DNA of 17,730 bases, from positions 1 through 17,730 of the forward strand of contig SFSZ01000017.1 in NCBI GenBank assembly GCA_004563275.1, in the 5' to 3' direction. Every line of letters starts with the position of its first letter. Position 1 is the stretch's first letter. Both the position numbers and the translations under genes were made by a program. The stretch comes from a bacterium. GTDB taxonomy: Bacteria > Bacillota_I > Bacilli_A > RF39 > UBA660. Below, piece by piece: positions 9,544 through 17,687 of this stretch. The notes under the pieces are model-generated. The model had not been told where the DNA came from and did not search any database. It saw only the letters and a program-made list of their open reading frames with translations.

Positions 9544-9552
9544 TGATATAAT
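9544..9552 (+). promoter_or_regulatory. Extended -10 promoter of the small ORF
   Basis: TGATATAAT is an extended -10 with a perfect TATAAT (9547-9552). The expected start about seven bases downstream is at 9559-9560, directly on an ATG. No convincing -35 is seen; TTTCTT lies at the right distance. Confidence 0.5.
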
Positions 9553-9559
9553 ATATTTG

Positions 9560-9670
9560 ATGTTTATGGAAAAATATAAGAAGAGAATATTAATTGTACT
9601 TGCAGTAGTTGTAATGATTACAATATTATTTATGTTACTTGTACATATATTTAATGGAACTTATGTTTAA
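9560..9670 (+). CDS. Small single-span membrane peptide, possibly from a leaderless mRNA
   Basis: An open frame of 36 aa from ATG 9560 (34 aa from ATG 9566). The residues MEKYKKR are followed by a hydrophobic span of about 20 residues (ILIVLAVVVMITILFMLLV) and a short tail HIFNGTYV. A basic N-terminus before a single span predicts the N-terminus inside the cell. No Shine-Dalgarno site is present. The -10 box ends eight bases before ATG 9560, so the transcript may begin at or one base before the start codon. It sits between the rpoC terminator and a strong terminator of its own, as an independent unit. I recognise no family, and size alone cannot exclude a chance ORF. The coding frame, promoter and terminator together make it plausible. 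Confidence 0.45.
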   Translation: MFMEKYKKRILIVLAVVVMITILFMLLVHIFNGTYV

Positions 9671-9677
9671 TGGAAAG

Positions 9678-9701
9678 AAAATACCTTTTAGGTATTTTTT
9701 T
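9678..9701 (+). terminator. Rho-independent terminator after the small ORF
   Basis: An 8-bp perfect stem (AAAATACC 9678-9685 with GGTATTTT 9691-9698) has a 5-nt loop TTTTA and runs into a T tract to 9701. It lies between the small ORF and polC. Confidence 0.85.
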
Positions 9702-9717
9702 AAATTTAAAATTAAGT

Positions 9718-9723
9718 TATAAT
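9718..9723 (+). promoter_or_regulatory. -10 box of the polC promoter
   Basis: TATAAT lies 23 bases before the ATG at 9747. The -35 position (9695-9700) is only the T tract of the preceding terminator, so the upstream element is poor. Confidence 0.5.
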
Positions 9724-9732
9724 AAGTATTGC

Positions 9733-9742
9733 AGGATGGTGG
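9733..9742 (+). promoter_or_regulatory. polC: polC ribosome binding site, which decides the start codon
   Basis: AGGATGGTGG lies four bases before ATG 9747. An in-frame TTG at 9729 is upstream of this site and within a few bases of the likely transcription start, so it cannot be a normal start. Confidence 0.65.
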
Positions 9743-9746
9743 TTTT

Positions 9747-12700
9747 ATGGATAATACTTTAAAAAGATTTTTTGATAAAATTGAATTTAATGGAGAAGAT
9801 AATTTTAATGGGGTAACTGTTAAAAAAGTAGTTATTAATAAGAAAAAAGAGTCTTGGGATGTATATTTATCTTCTTCTAAAGTATTAGATATAGAGCCAG
9901 TATTAAATCTTATTGAATGTGCTTCTAAAGGGATAGAAAATGTTTCAACTATTAAGATTTTATTTGATTATGAAAATATTAATGATGAAGATGTTATTAA
10001 ATATTTTAGATATTATTTAAATTTATTAGTAGAAGAAAATCCTTCTTTAATTAGTTTAAGTGATACTAATATAGTATTAGATGGTAATGTTTTAAAGATT
10101 GATGTTATTAGTAAGATAGAGTCAGAACTAATTAGAAGTTATAATAAAGCTTTTAATAAATGGATTAATTCTTTAGGTTTTGCTAGTTATGAGATTGAAC
10201 CAGTTATTAATACAGAAATTAGAGATGCGATTAAGAATGAAATTGTAAATAGTAAAACTGATGTTATTGTTAAGAAAGAACCTGAATTTAAAGTTATTAT
10301 GGGTGAATCTATTAAGAGTAAGACAATAACGAGTATTAAAGATATTATGGGTGAAGAAAATAATGTTACTGTTGAAGCATATATTTTTGGAATTGAAGAG
10401 TTTATTTCTAATAAGAGTAATTTTAAGATATTAACTTTAAAGATTAGTGATAAGACTGATAGTATTTTAGCTAAGATATTTTGTAGGGAAGATGATGACT
10501 TTAATAGATATAAAAGTGGTTTAAAAGATGGTAAATGGTATAAGTTTAGAGGATATGTTAAGAATGATAATTTTGCTAAAGATTTAGTTTTTAATATTAG
10601 AGATATTGAAGAAATTCCTAGTAAAACTGTTAAATTTACTGATGATGCTCCAGTTAAGAGAGTAGAACTTCATGCTCATACGATGATGAGTCAAATGGAT
10701 GGTGTTACTAAGTTTGATTTAGATAAACATACTTGTGAATTAGTAAGTAATGCGATTAATGCTGGTTATAGGGCAGTAGCTGTTACTGATCATAATGGTT
10801 GTCAGGCTTTTCCAATTATTTATGAAATTATTAAAAATCATAATAAGGGAATAGAGGATCCAGAAAAGAGATTTAAAGGTTTATATGGAACGGAACTTAC
10901 TTTAGTAGATGATACGGTTAAGATTGTTTTAAGAAGTAATGATTTACCTTTAAGAGATACTACATATGTTGTATTTGATACAGAAACTACTGGTTTTAAT
11001 GCAGCTGGTGGAGATCAAATGATTGAAATTGGAGCTGTTAAAATTAAAAATGGGGAGATTATTGATAGGTTTGATGAACTTATTAATCCTAATCGTAAAT
11101 TGCCACAAAAGATTACTGATTTAACTTGTATTACTGATGAGATGCTTAAGGATAAAGATAATGAAGAGAATGTTACTAAGCGTTTCTTAAAGTGGACTGG
11201 AGATTGTCCAATGGTGGCTCATAATGCTAAGTTTGATGTTTCTTTTATGGAAATGTCTATGAAGAAATATGACTTAGGTGAGTTTACTAATACGGTTATT
11301 GATACTTTAGAGTTATCAAGAGCTATTGATCAAGAACATACTAGACATAGTTTATCAGCTTTAGTTAAAAGATATGATGTTCCTTTTGATGAGGATGCTC
11401 ATCATAGAGCTGATTATGATGCAGAAGGTACAGCTTTAGTTTTTCATAAGATGTGTGAGAAGTTAATTAGACAGGGTAAAAGTTTAATTAGTGATTTAGA
11501 TAAATTGATTTCTAAGGAAGAAATTCATAAGTTTGGTAGAACTTTTCATTTTAATGCGATTGTTTTAAATAAAACGGGTTTAAAGAATTTATTTAAGATT
11601 GTTTCTTTAGCTAATACAACTTATTTATATAAGACTCCAAGAATCCCTAGAAGTGTCTTAAATGAGCTTAGAGAGGGTTTAATTATTGGTAGTGGTTGTT
11701 ATGAATCTGAGGTATTTATTGAAGCTAGAAGTAAAGATGGAGAAGAACTTACTAATATAATTAATTTTTATGATTATGTTGAGGTTCAACCTTTAGAGGT
11801 TTATAATCATTTAATTCAAACTAGTGATTTTGCGAATGAATTAGAGCTTGCTAATCATGTTAAAAAGGTTGTTAATGCGACTAAAGAAGCTGGTAAGATT
11901 ATTGTAGCTACTGGTGATGTTCATCATTTCTTTAGAGAAGATAAGATATATAGAGAAATTATTATTAATCAAAAGGTTCCAGGTGGAGGAAGACATCCTT
12001 TGGCTAAGCAAAGTATTACAAAGATTCCTTCAATGCATTTTAGAAATACGGAAGAGATGCTTAATGATTTTAAATTCTTAGGTGATGATTTAGCTTATGA
12101 GATTGTTGTAACTAATACAAATAAAGTAGCTGATATGGTTGGTGAGTTTGAAGTTATTATTGATACGGGTGGAACTCCTTTCTCTCCTAGAGTTAAAGCT
12201 GATGATGGTAAGAGTTATTTAGATTGTCCAAGGGTTGTTACGGATTTGGTTTATGAAAAAGCTACATCTTGGTATGGTGATGATTTACCTTTAATTATTG
12301 AAGAGAGAATTGCTAAGGAGTTATATGGTGATTCAGTTTATAAAGCATGTAGAGAACTTATATTAAATGAAACTAGTGAAGATGATCCAGAACTTGAAAG
12401 AAAGATTTTTAAAAAAGCTCATGAAGTTATTTTTGAGGGTATTGATGCGGTTAAATCTTTAGTTAAAGAGAACATTAAGAATCATTGGAGTGAAGAAGAT
12501 GGGGAACTAAATGATGCTGCTTTAGAAAAGAAATTAAAGAAAAATTTAGGTGGTATTATTGGTGGAGGTTTCGATCCAATTTACTTAATTGCTCAAAGAT
12601 TAGTTAAACACTCTAATGATGAAGGTTTCTTAGTTGGTTCAAGAGGTTCTGTTGGTTCTTCTTTTGTAGCAACAATGATGGGTATTACAGAAGTTAATCC

Positions 12701-14357
12701 TTTAGAAGCACATTATAGATGTACTAATTGTAAGAGTAGTTTTTTCGAAGATGAAAATGGAGAAAAATTAAGTAAATCTTATTCTTGTGGAATTGATTTA
12801 CCAGATAGGGTTTGCCCTAATTGTGGAGAAAAGTTATATAAAGATGGTCAAGATATGCCTTTTGCAACGTTCTTAGGTTTTAATGCAGATAAAGTTCCTG
12901 ATATCGATTTAAATTTCTCTGAATTAAATCAAGCTTCAACTCATGAATATACTAAGGTGTTATTCGGAGTTGATAATGTATATAGAGCGGGAACAATTGG
13001 TACAGTAGCAGAAAAAACGGCTTATGGTTTTGTTAAAGGTTATGTCGAAGATAAAGGCCTATTTATGAGAAGTACAGAGATTGAAAGATTGGCATTAGGG
13101 TGTACAGGAGTTAAGAGAACTACTGGTCAACATCCAGGAGGAATAGTTGTTGTTCCTGATTATATGGATGTCTTTGATTTTACACCATTTCAATTTCCAG
13201 CAGATGATCCGAATAGTGCTTGGAGAACAACTCACTTTGGATACCATTCAATTGAAGAAGATTTATTAAAATTAGATATTTTAGGACATTCTGATCCAAC
13301 TCAGTTACGTATGATTCAAGATTTAACTAAAAAAGATGTTACTAAGGTTCCTTTAGATGATAAAGAAACTATGAGTATTTTCTCTAGTACGGAAGCTTTA
13401 GGAGTTACTAATGATCAAATATTATGTCCAACTGGTACTTTGGGTATTCCTGAATTTGGGACTAATTTTACAATTGGAATGGTTGCAGAAATTAAACCAA
13501 CTACTTTTGCAGAACTTATAAAAATAGCTGGTTTATCTCACGGTACTGATGTATGGCTTGGTAATGCGAGAGACTTATGTACTCCGGATGAAAATGGGGT
13601 TATAAAGGTACCTTTTAAAGATACTATAGGTTGTCGTGATGATATTATGGTATATTTGATGCAACAAGGTGTTGAACCGATTAAAGCCTTTAAAATAATG
13701 GAATTTGTACGTAAGGGTAAAGCAAGTAAACCTAAAGAAAAGGAAACTTGGGAAAAACATAAACAAACGATGATTGATAATCATATTCCAGATTGGTATA
13801 TTGAATCTTGTCATAAGATTAAATATATGTTCCCGAAAGCTCATGCGGCTGCTTATGTTATTTCGGCATTTAGAATTGCTTGGTTTAAAGTACATATGCC
13901 AGTTTATTTCTATGCATCTTGGTTAACTAGTAAAGCAACTGATTTTGAAGTTGAAACTATGATTAAAGGTTATGATGCAATTAAAGAAAGAGTATTAGAA
14001 ATTCAAAGTAAAGGTTTTGAAGCTACTAATAAAGAATTAGGCGTTTTAGAATGTTTAAAGGTTTGTTTAGAAGCAACAGCAAGAGGTATTAAATTTTTAC
14101 CAATTGATTTATATGATAGTCCAGCTACTACTTGGGGTGTTTATGATGAAAATTCAATTAGACCACCATTTTTATCAGTAGATGGATTAGGTGAAACTGT
14201 TGCTAATACGATTGTTAATGAAAGAGAAAAGGGCAGATATATTAGTGTTGAAGACTTACAATCTAGAGGTAAAGTCAGTCAAACTTTAATTGAAAAATTA
14301 AGAACAATGGGTGTTTTAGAACAAATGCCTGAATCTAGTCAACTTAGTTTATTTTAA
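9747..14357 (+). CDS. polC: DNA polymerase III alpha subunit, PolC type
   Basis: 1536 aa, slightly longer than Bacillus PolC. It is the replicative polymerase of low-GC Gram-positives, with a built-in proofreading exonuclease. Order: N-terminal domain; OB fold from about residue 200; first half of PHP with HAH (309-311); inserted DEDD exonuclease with DTET (D411, E413), HNAKFD (492-497) and HHRAD (552-556); second half of PHP including GDVHHF; then the C-family polymerase core. The core has GSRGSVGSS at 964-972, a zinc module with C992, C995, C1014, C1023 and C1026, and the catalytic PDIDLNFS with D1052 and D1054. The protein ends in QLSLF, the sliding-clamp binding motif. All catalytic residues I looked for are present. 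ATG 9747 is preferred over TTG 9729 because of the ribosome binding site. It has its own promoter and is not in an operon with rpoBC. Confidence 0.98.
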   Translation: MDNTLKRFFDKIEFNGEDNFNGVTVKKVVINKKKESWDVYLSSSKVLDIEPVLNLIECASKGIENVSTIKILFDYENINDEDVIKYFRYYLNLLVEENPSLISLSDTNIVLDGNVLKIDVISKIESELIRSYNKAFNKWINSLGFASYEIEPVINTEIRDAIKNEIVNSKTDVIVKKEPEFKVIMGESIKSKTITSIKDIMGEENNVTVEAYIFGIEEFISNKSNFKILTLKISDKTDSILAKIFCREDDDFNRYKSGLKDGKWYKFRGYVKNDNFAKDLVFNIRDIEEIPSKTVKFTDDAPVKRVELHAHTMMSQMDGVTKFDLDKHTCELVSNAINAGYRAVAVTDHNGCQAFPIIYEIIKNHNKGIEDPEKRFKGLYGTELTLVDDTVKIVLRSNDLPLRDTTYVVFDTETTGFNAAGGDQMIEIGAVKIKNGEIIDRFDELINPNRKLPQKITDLTCITDEMLKDKDNEENVTKRFLKWTGDCPMVAHNAKFDVSFMEMSMKKYDLGEFTNTVIDTLELSRAIDQEHTRHSLSALVKRYDVPFDEDAHHRADYDAEGTALVFHKMCEKLIRQGKSLISDLDKLISKEEIHKFGRTFHFNAIVLNKTGLKNLFKIVSLANTTYLYKTPRIPRSVLNELREGLIIGSGCYESEVFIEARSKDGEELTNIINFYDYVEVQPLEVYNHLIQTSDFANELELANHVKKVVNATKEAGKIIVATGDVHHFFREDKIYREIIINQKVPGGGRHPLAKQSITKIPSMHFRNTEEMLNDFKFLGDDLAYEIVVTNTNKVADMVGEFEVIIDTGGTPFSPRVKADDGKSYLDCPRVVTDLVYEKATSWYGDDLPLIIEERIAKELYGDSVYKACRELILNETSEDDPELERKIFKKAHEVIFEGIDAVKSLVKENIKNHWSEEDGELNDAALEKKLKKNLGGIIGGGFDPIYLIAQRLVKHSNDEGFLVGSRGSVGSSFVATMMGITEVNPLEAHYRCTNCKSSFFEDENGEKLSKSYSCGIDLPDRVCPNCGEKLYKDGQDMPFATFLGFNADKVPDIDLNFSELNQASTHEYTKVLFGVDNVYRAGTIGTVAEKTAYGFVKGYVEDKGLFMRSTEIERLALGCTGVKRTTGQHPGGIVVVPDYMDVFDFTPFQFPADDPNSAWRTTHFGYHSIEEDLLKLDILGHSDPTQLRMIQDLTKKDVTKVPLDDKETMSIFSSTEALGVTNDQILCPTGTLGIPEFGTNFTIGMVAEIKPTTFAELIKIAGLSHGTDVWLGNARDLCTPDENGVIKVPFKDTIGCRDDIMVYLMQQGVEPIKAFKIMEFVRKGKASKPKEKETWEKHKQTMIDNHIPDWYIESCHKIKYMFPKAHAAAYVISAFRIAWFKVHMPVYFYASWLTSKATDFEVETMIKGYDAIKERVLEIQSKGFEATNKELGVLECLKVCLEATARGIKFLPIDLYDSPATTWGVYDENSIRPPFLSVDGLGETVANTIVNEREKGRYISVEDLQSRGKVSQTLIEKLRTMGVLEQMPESSQLSLF

Positions 14358-14366
14358 AATTAACTA

Positions 14367-14395
14367 TTGTACTTTTTTAATTCTTTAGGTATAAT
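14367..14395 (+). promoter_or_regulatory. Promoter of the short TasA-like gene
   Basis: TTGTAC (14367-14372), a 17-bp spacer and a perfect TATAAT (14390-14395). The leader to ATG 14419 is about 17 nt. The promoter begins ten bases after the polC stop. Confidence 0.75.
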
Positions 14396-14418
14396 TTTTA
14401 TAGAATAGAGGATTAGGG

Positions 14419-15009
14419 ATGAAGAATAATAAAAATAAATTAATTATACTTATTATTTCTATTAGTGTTTTACTAATTGCGGTATCAATTGGTTCTTATG
14501 CGTATTTTACGGCAGTGGCATCAGGAACTGAGATAGCTTCAACTGTAATGCTTAATGGTGGTACTTTAGCAATTGATTATACTGAAGGAGAACATTTAAA
14601 TATTGTAAATGCTTATCCGAAAGAAGAAGCTTGGTTAAGTAAGAATTTTACTTTAAAGGGAAGTAATAATACTTCTTTACCAATGAATTATCAAATTGGC
14701 CTAGAAGTAAATAAGAATACTTTTAATGCTGGTTATTTATCTTATTCTTTAACTAATACGGTTAATGAAGGTGGCACTCCGGTAAGTAATATTTCTAATT
14801 ATGCACTACCACTTGGTCAAAGTACTGTGACTTTTGGAGTAGGTCAATTTAAAACTGGACAAGATGTTAAACATACTTATAAGCTTGAGATATTCTTTAA
14901 GGATAATGAAAATAATCAAAATGTAGGTGGTCAAGAAGCCGAATTTGATGCTAAAATTATTATGAAAGAAGCAGGAACTTGGCCAGACAGAAGATTAGTA
15001 GAATGGTAA
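14419..15009 (+). CDS. Secreted TasA/camelysin-like protein
   Basis: 196 aa. A short basic N-terminus (MKNNKNK) and a hydrophobic segment (residues 8-25) are followed by SYAYFTA (26-32), the SipW-dependent signal signature of TasA, camelysin and related fibre or surface proteins. The rest is Thr/Asn/Gly-rich and looks beta-structured. Landmarks such as YTEG, NAYP, KNFTLKG, VKHTYKLEIFF and the closing FDAKIIMKEAG match, in the same order, the first 180 residues of the surface protein at 59-1414. The two are paralogous modules, here without repeats. No cell-wall anchor is seen, and the SipW peptidase is not in this window. The start has AGAGGA (14407-14412) six bases upstream. Assembly into fibres is a family property, not something the sequence proves. 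Confidence 0.8.
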   Translation: MKNNKNKLIILIISISVLLIAVSIGSYAYFTAVASGTEIASTVMLNGGTLAIDYTEGEHLNIVNAYPKEEAWLSKNFTLKGSNNTSLPMNYQIGLEVNKNTFNAGYLSYSLTNTVNEGGTPVSNISNYALPLGQSTVTFGVGQFKTGQDVKHTYKLEIFFKDNENNQNVGGQEAEFDAKIIMKEAGTWPDRRLVEW

Positions 15010-15039
15010 AAATTGTAGGTTAACAACTACAATTTTTTT
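15008..15039 (+). terminator. Rho-independent terminator after the TasA-like gene
   Basis: An 11-bp perfect stem (15008-15018 with 15027-15037) has an 8-nt loop GTTAACAA, and the T run extends to 15039. The left arm begins inside the TAA stop codon. Confidence 0.85.
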
Positions 15040-15040
15040 A

Positions 15041-15069
15041 TTGTTTATTTTATTATTTTATATTATAAT
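15041..15069 (+). promoter_or_regulatory. Promoter of the pfkB-like/smr pair
   Basis: TTGTTT (15041-15046), a 17-bp spacer and a perfect TATAAT (15064-15069). The leader is about 20 nt to ATG 15096 and includes AAAGGGTGAT (15083-15092). The in-frame TTG at 15069 overlaps the -10 box and cannot be the start. Confidence 0.7.
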
Positions 15070-15095
15070 TGTTATATAGAATAAAGGGTGATATT

Positions 15096-16082
15096 ATGAA
15101 TGTCTTAGTTATTGGTAAACCTAATTATGATGTTGTTTTACCGGTTGATAGTTATCCTTCTTTAGGGGCTTTTAAGGCCACTTCTGAAAGATTGGAACAA
15201 CCAGGTGGTATTAGTGTTTATGTAGCTTGTATGCTTTCTAAATGGGGTATTAAAGTTCATTATGCTGGTTTAATTAGTGGTGATGAGACTGGTAATAAGA
15301 TTAAGGCTGAACTTGAGAAATATAATGTTGATATTAAGAATGTTGAAACTAATTTTGAAGTTAAGAGTAATGTTAATTATATTACTTTAGATAAGAGTAA
15401 TGGGTTATCTAGTTCAGTTTTAAGTGATAATGGGGCTTATTTAACTAGATTTAAGTATGATATTATTCCTGATTATATTATTGTTGATGGTTCAGATATT
15501 GGTGGTGGTATAGCTGCTGCTAATAATTATCCAACTTCTAAAATTATTTTTATTGGTAATAAGGTTAATGAACAATATTATGATATGAGTAAGAGATCTC
15601 ATTATGTATGTGCTAATTTTGATTTTGCTAAGGCTTTAACTAAATTAGATGCTTATATTAATAAACCTAAAACTTTAGTTAATATGTTTCAAAAGATAAA
15701 GGATTTAAATAAAGCACAATATATTTTAATGCTTAAGGAAAATGGGGTATTATATGTTAAGGAACGTCAAGTTAAGATGATTCCTGCAGTTAATGTCGTT
15801 AAGAAAGATGATTCTAATTATGATGCAGCTTTTTTTGGAGCTTATGCTTATTCAATTATTAGAGGTTTTGATATGGATATGACTGCTAAGGTATGTAATA
15901 TGGCAGCTTTTATTGGAACTGGTAGAGTTGGTTCTTTAAGTTCGATACCTGATAAAGAATATGTATTTAATACTTGTGGTTTAACGGAACCTAAGACTGA
16001 AACTCCTATTGAAGAATTAACTACGGATAATGATATGCCACAATTAGCAAGTGAAGAAGGTACTACTAATGCACAAGGGTAG
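15096..16082 (+). CDS. PfkB/ribokinase-fold protein with degenerate catalytic motif
   Basis: 328 aa. The N-terminus (VLVIGKPNYDVVLPVD) and the first PfkB signature (GG at 37-38, then ACMLSKWGIKVHYAGLISGDETG) place it in the PfkB carbohydrate kinase family. The Asn usually found four residues after the GG pair is Tyr42. The second signature, normally DTTGAGDAFFGA, reads DDSNYDAAFFGA at 238-249. Aligned without gaps, the anion-hole GAG becomes N-Y-D and the catalytic Asp becomes Ala244, with an Asp one place earlier (D243). The usual T-L-G of the ATP site is also altered (MLKENG). The last 30 residues or so are polar and acidic. It may be a divergent kinase or a non-catalytic pseudokinase; the substrate cannot be predicted. 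The start at 15096 follows AAAGGGTGAT. Its 3' end overlaps the Smr gene by 14 bases, implying co-expression. Confidence 0.75.
   Translation: MNVLVIGKPNYDVVLPVDSYPSLGAFKATSERLEQPGGISVYVACMLSKWGIKVHYAGLISGDETGNKIKAELEKYNVDIKNVETNFEVKSNVNYITLDKSNGLSSSVLSDNGAYLTRFKYDIIPDYIIVDGSDIGGGIAAANNYPTSKIIFIGNKVNEQYYDMSKRSHYVCANFDFAKALTKLDAYINKPKTLVNMFQKIKDLNKAQYILMLKENGVLYVKERQVKMIPAVNVVKKDDSNYDAAFFGAYAYSIIRGFDMDMTAKVCNMAAFIGTGRVGSLSSIPDKEYVFNTCGLTEPKTETPIEELTTDNDMPQLASEEGTTNAQG
16055..16060 (+). promoter_or_regulatory. Internal ribosome binding site for the Smr gene
   Basis: AGAAGG lies eight bases before ATG 16069, inside the 3' end of the pfkB-like gene. It favours ATG 16069 over the in-frame GTG at 16051, which overlaps this site and has no site of its own. 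Confidence 0.55.
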
Positions 16083-16329
16083 TCCTTTTTTAAATATATT
16101 ACCTAGTATTGATGTTCATGGTTTTACAAGGGAAACAGTTTATGTTCCAGTTAGTGATTTTATTAATGATAATATTAAGTTAAGAAATAAAAAGATTGTA
16201 ATAATTCATGGGATTGGTTATGGTATTTTAAGAGATGAAATAAATAGGCGTTTTAAGAGGGATAAAAGGGTTAAAAAGTTATATTTATCAATTGATAATG
16301 CGGGGTGTACTATCATTGAATTATATTAA
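16069..16329 (+). CDS. Stand-alone Smr-domain protein
   Basis: 86 aa, little more than one Smr domain, the nuclease-like module also found at the C-terminus of MutS2. Visible motifs are IDVHGFTRETV (the LDLHG motif), IHGIGYGILRDEI (the HGxGxGxLR motif) and a closing segment NAGCTIIEL. The MutS-like ATPase, coiled-coil and clamp regions of MutS2 are absent, and the upstream frame belongs to the pfkB-like gene. It is therefore a genuine short protein and not the visible end of a longer one. Family members nick or bind branched DNA, or cleave mRNA on collided ribosomes; which applies here is unknown. It overlaps the preceding gene by 14 bases and is probably translationally coupled. The promoter -35 of obgE lies inside its last codons. 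Confidence 0.8.
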   Translation: MHKGSPFLNILPSIDVHGFTRETVYVPVSDFINDNIKLRNKKIVIIHGIGYGILRDEINRRFKRDKRVKKLYLSIDNAGCTIIELY

Positions 16330-16344
16330 TAAATATGGTATTAT
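16316..16344 (+). promoter_or_regulatory. Promoter of obgE
   Basis: TTGAAT (16316-16321, inside the end of the Smr gene), a 17-bp spacer and TATTAT (16339-16344) preceded by TGG, an extended -10. The leader is about 19 nt with TGAGGA (16358-16363) before ATG 16370. No terminator separates Smr and obgE, so read-through is also possible. Confidence 0.7.
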
Positions 16345-16369
16345 ACCTAACTAGAAATGAGGACTTTCT

Positions 16370-17629
16370 ATGTTTGTAGATGAGGTTAAAATTAAATTAA
16401 TTGCTGGTAAGGGTGGAGATGGTTGTACTTCTTTTAGACGTGAGAAGTTTATTGCTATGGGTGGCCCTAATGGTGGCAATGGTGGAAAAGGTGCTAGTAT
16501 TATTTTTAAAACTGATAAATCTTTAAAAACTTTAATTGATTTAAAGGTCAAAAAGATTATTAAAGGTGATAAGGGTGTTAATGGTAAGGGTGATGATCGT
16601 AATGGATCTAATGCTGAAGATGTTATCATTAAGGTACCTGAAGGAACTGTTGTAACTGATTTAAGTACTGGTAATGTTATTTGTGATTTGATTGATGGAG
16701 AATTTGTTGTTGCGAAAGGTGGTAGAGGTGGTAGAGGTAATCGAGCTTTTGCTACTCATGATAATCCTGCTCCTAAGATGAGTGAACTTGGTGCTCCTGG
16801 CGAAGAACTTGAAGTTAAATGTGAACTTAAGGTTTTAGCTGATGTTGGACTTGTTGGTCTTCCTTCAGTTGGTAAGAGTACTTTACTTAGTGTAATTAGT
16901 AATGCTACTCCAAAGATTGCTGCTTATCATTTTACAACTTTATCTCCTAATTTAGGGGTTGTTAAGGTTTATGATGATAGTTTTGTAATGGCAGATTTAC
17001 CTGGTTTAATTGAAGGTGCTTCTGAAGGTATTGGTCTTGGACATAAATTTTTAAGACATGCAGAAAGAACTAAGGTTATTGCTCATGTTGTAGATATGAG
17101 TGGAATTGAAGGTAATGATCCAATTGAGTCTTATGAAATTATTGTTAATGAACTTAAGAAGTATGATGAATCTTTATTACTTAGACCTAATGTAGTAATT
17201 GCTAATAAGATGGATTTAGATAGTTCTAAGGCTAATTTAGAGTTATTTAAGAAGAAGTATCCAGATATTAAGGTTTATCCTATTAGTGCGTTATATAATG
17301 AGGGAATAGGGGAATTATTAACTGATTTAAATAGATTAGTTAAAGAAAACGAAAATGTTGTTTTTAATACTAATAATGAGAGTCATATTTTATATAAATT
17401 TGAAGATACTAAACCTTTTACTATTCATAGAGAAAATGATTTATGGGTTGTTGAAGGTAAAGAAGTTGAAACTTTACTTAAGATGACTAGATTTACTGAA
17501 GATGAAAGTATTTTAAGATTTGCTCGTAAACTTAAAGGTATGGGTGTTGAAGATGAACTTGAAAGATTAGGCGCTAAACGTGGTGATGAGGTACGTATCT
17601 TAGATTATATATTTAACTTTAAAGAGTAG
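16370..17629 (+). CDS. obgE: Obg-family GTPase (ribosome assembly, stress control)
   Basis: 419 aa, close to Bacillus Obg. It has the complete three-part architecture. The N-terminal glycine-rich Obg domain covers residues about 1-157 (GKGGDGCTSFRREKF, then many GG pairs). The GTPase domain has G1 GLPSVGKST at 163-171, G3 DLPGLIEGAS from 209, G4 NKMD at 279-282 and G5 SAL at 306-308. The C-terminal OCT domain covers about 345-419 (KPFTIHRENDLWVVEGKEVE..., LKGMGVEDELERLGAKRGDEV). Obg is an essential GTPase of 50S subunit maturation that also responds to (p)ppGpp. The usual Bacilli neighbours (rplU, rpmA) are not upstream; here it follows the Smr gene and has its own promoter. The start follows TGAGGA by six bases. 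Confidence 0.97.
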   Translation: MFVDEVKIKLIAGKGGDGCTSFRREKFIAMGGPNGGNGGKGASIIFKTDKSLKTLIDLKVKKIIKGDKGVNGKGDDRNGSNAEDVIIKVPEGTVVTDLSTGNVICDLIDGEFVVAKGGRGGRGNRAFATHDNPAPKMSELGAPGEELEVKCELKVLADVGLVGLPSVGKSTLLSVISNATPKIAAYHFTTLSPNLGVVKVYDDSFVMADLPGLIEGASEGIGLGHKFLRHAERTKVIAHVVDMSGIEGNDPIESYEIIVNELKKYDESLLLRPNVVIANKMDLDSSKANLELFKKKYPDIKVYPISALYNEGIGELLTDLNRLVKENENVVFNTNNESHILYKFEDTKPFTIHRENDLWVVEGKEVETLLKMTRFTEDESILRFARKLKGMGVEDELERLGAKRGDEVRILDYIFNFKE

Positions 17630-17647
17630 CTAAGGTGAAGTTGTAAG

Positions 17648-17687
17648 ATAAAAGTGTACACGAAAAAAAGTGTATGCTTTTATTTTT
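17648..17687 (+). terminator. Rho-independent terminator after obgE
   Basis: Arms 17648-17661 and 17670-17683 pair over 14 positions with two G-T wobbles, around an 8-nt loop GAAAAAAA, followed by T residues to 17687. Confidence 0.85.

Noticed and set aside
9729..9746. TTG at 9729 as the polC start
   Set aside because: It is six bases after the -10 box and upstream of the ribosome binding site that serves ATG 9747.
10970..11480. Exonuclease domain inside the PHP domain of PolC as an odd fusion or insertion
   Set aside because: This split-PHP arrangement is the normal architecture of PolC in low-GC Gram-positives.
14358..14382. AATTAA/TTAATT hairpin after polC as a terminator
   Set aside because: Only six A-T pairs with a 13-nt loop and no proper T tract after it, and it overlaps the next gene's promoter.
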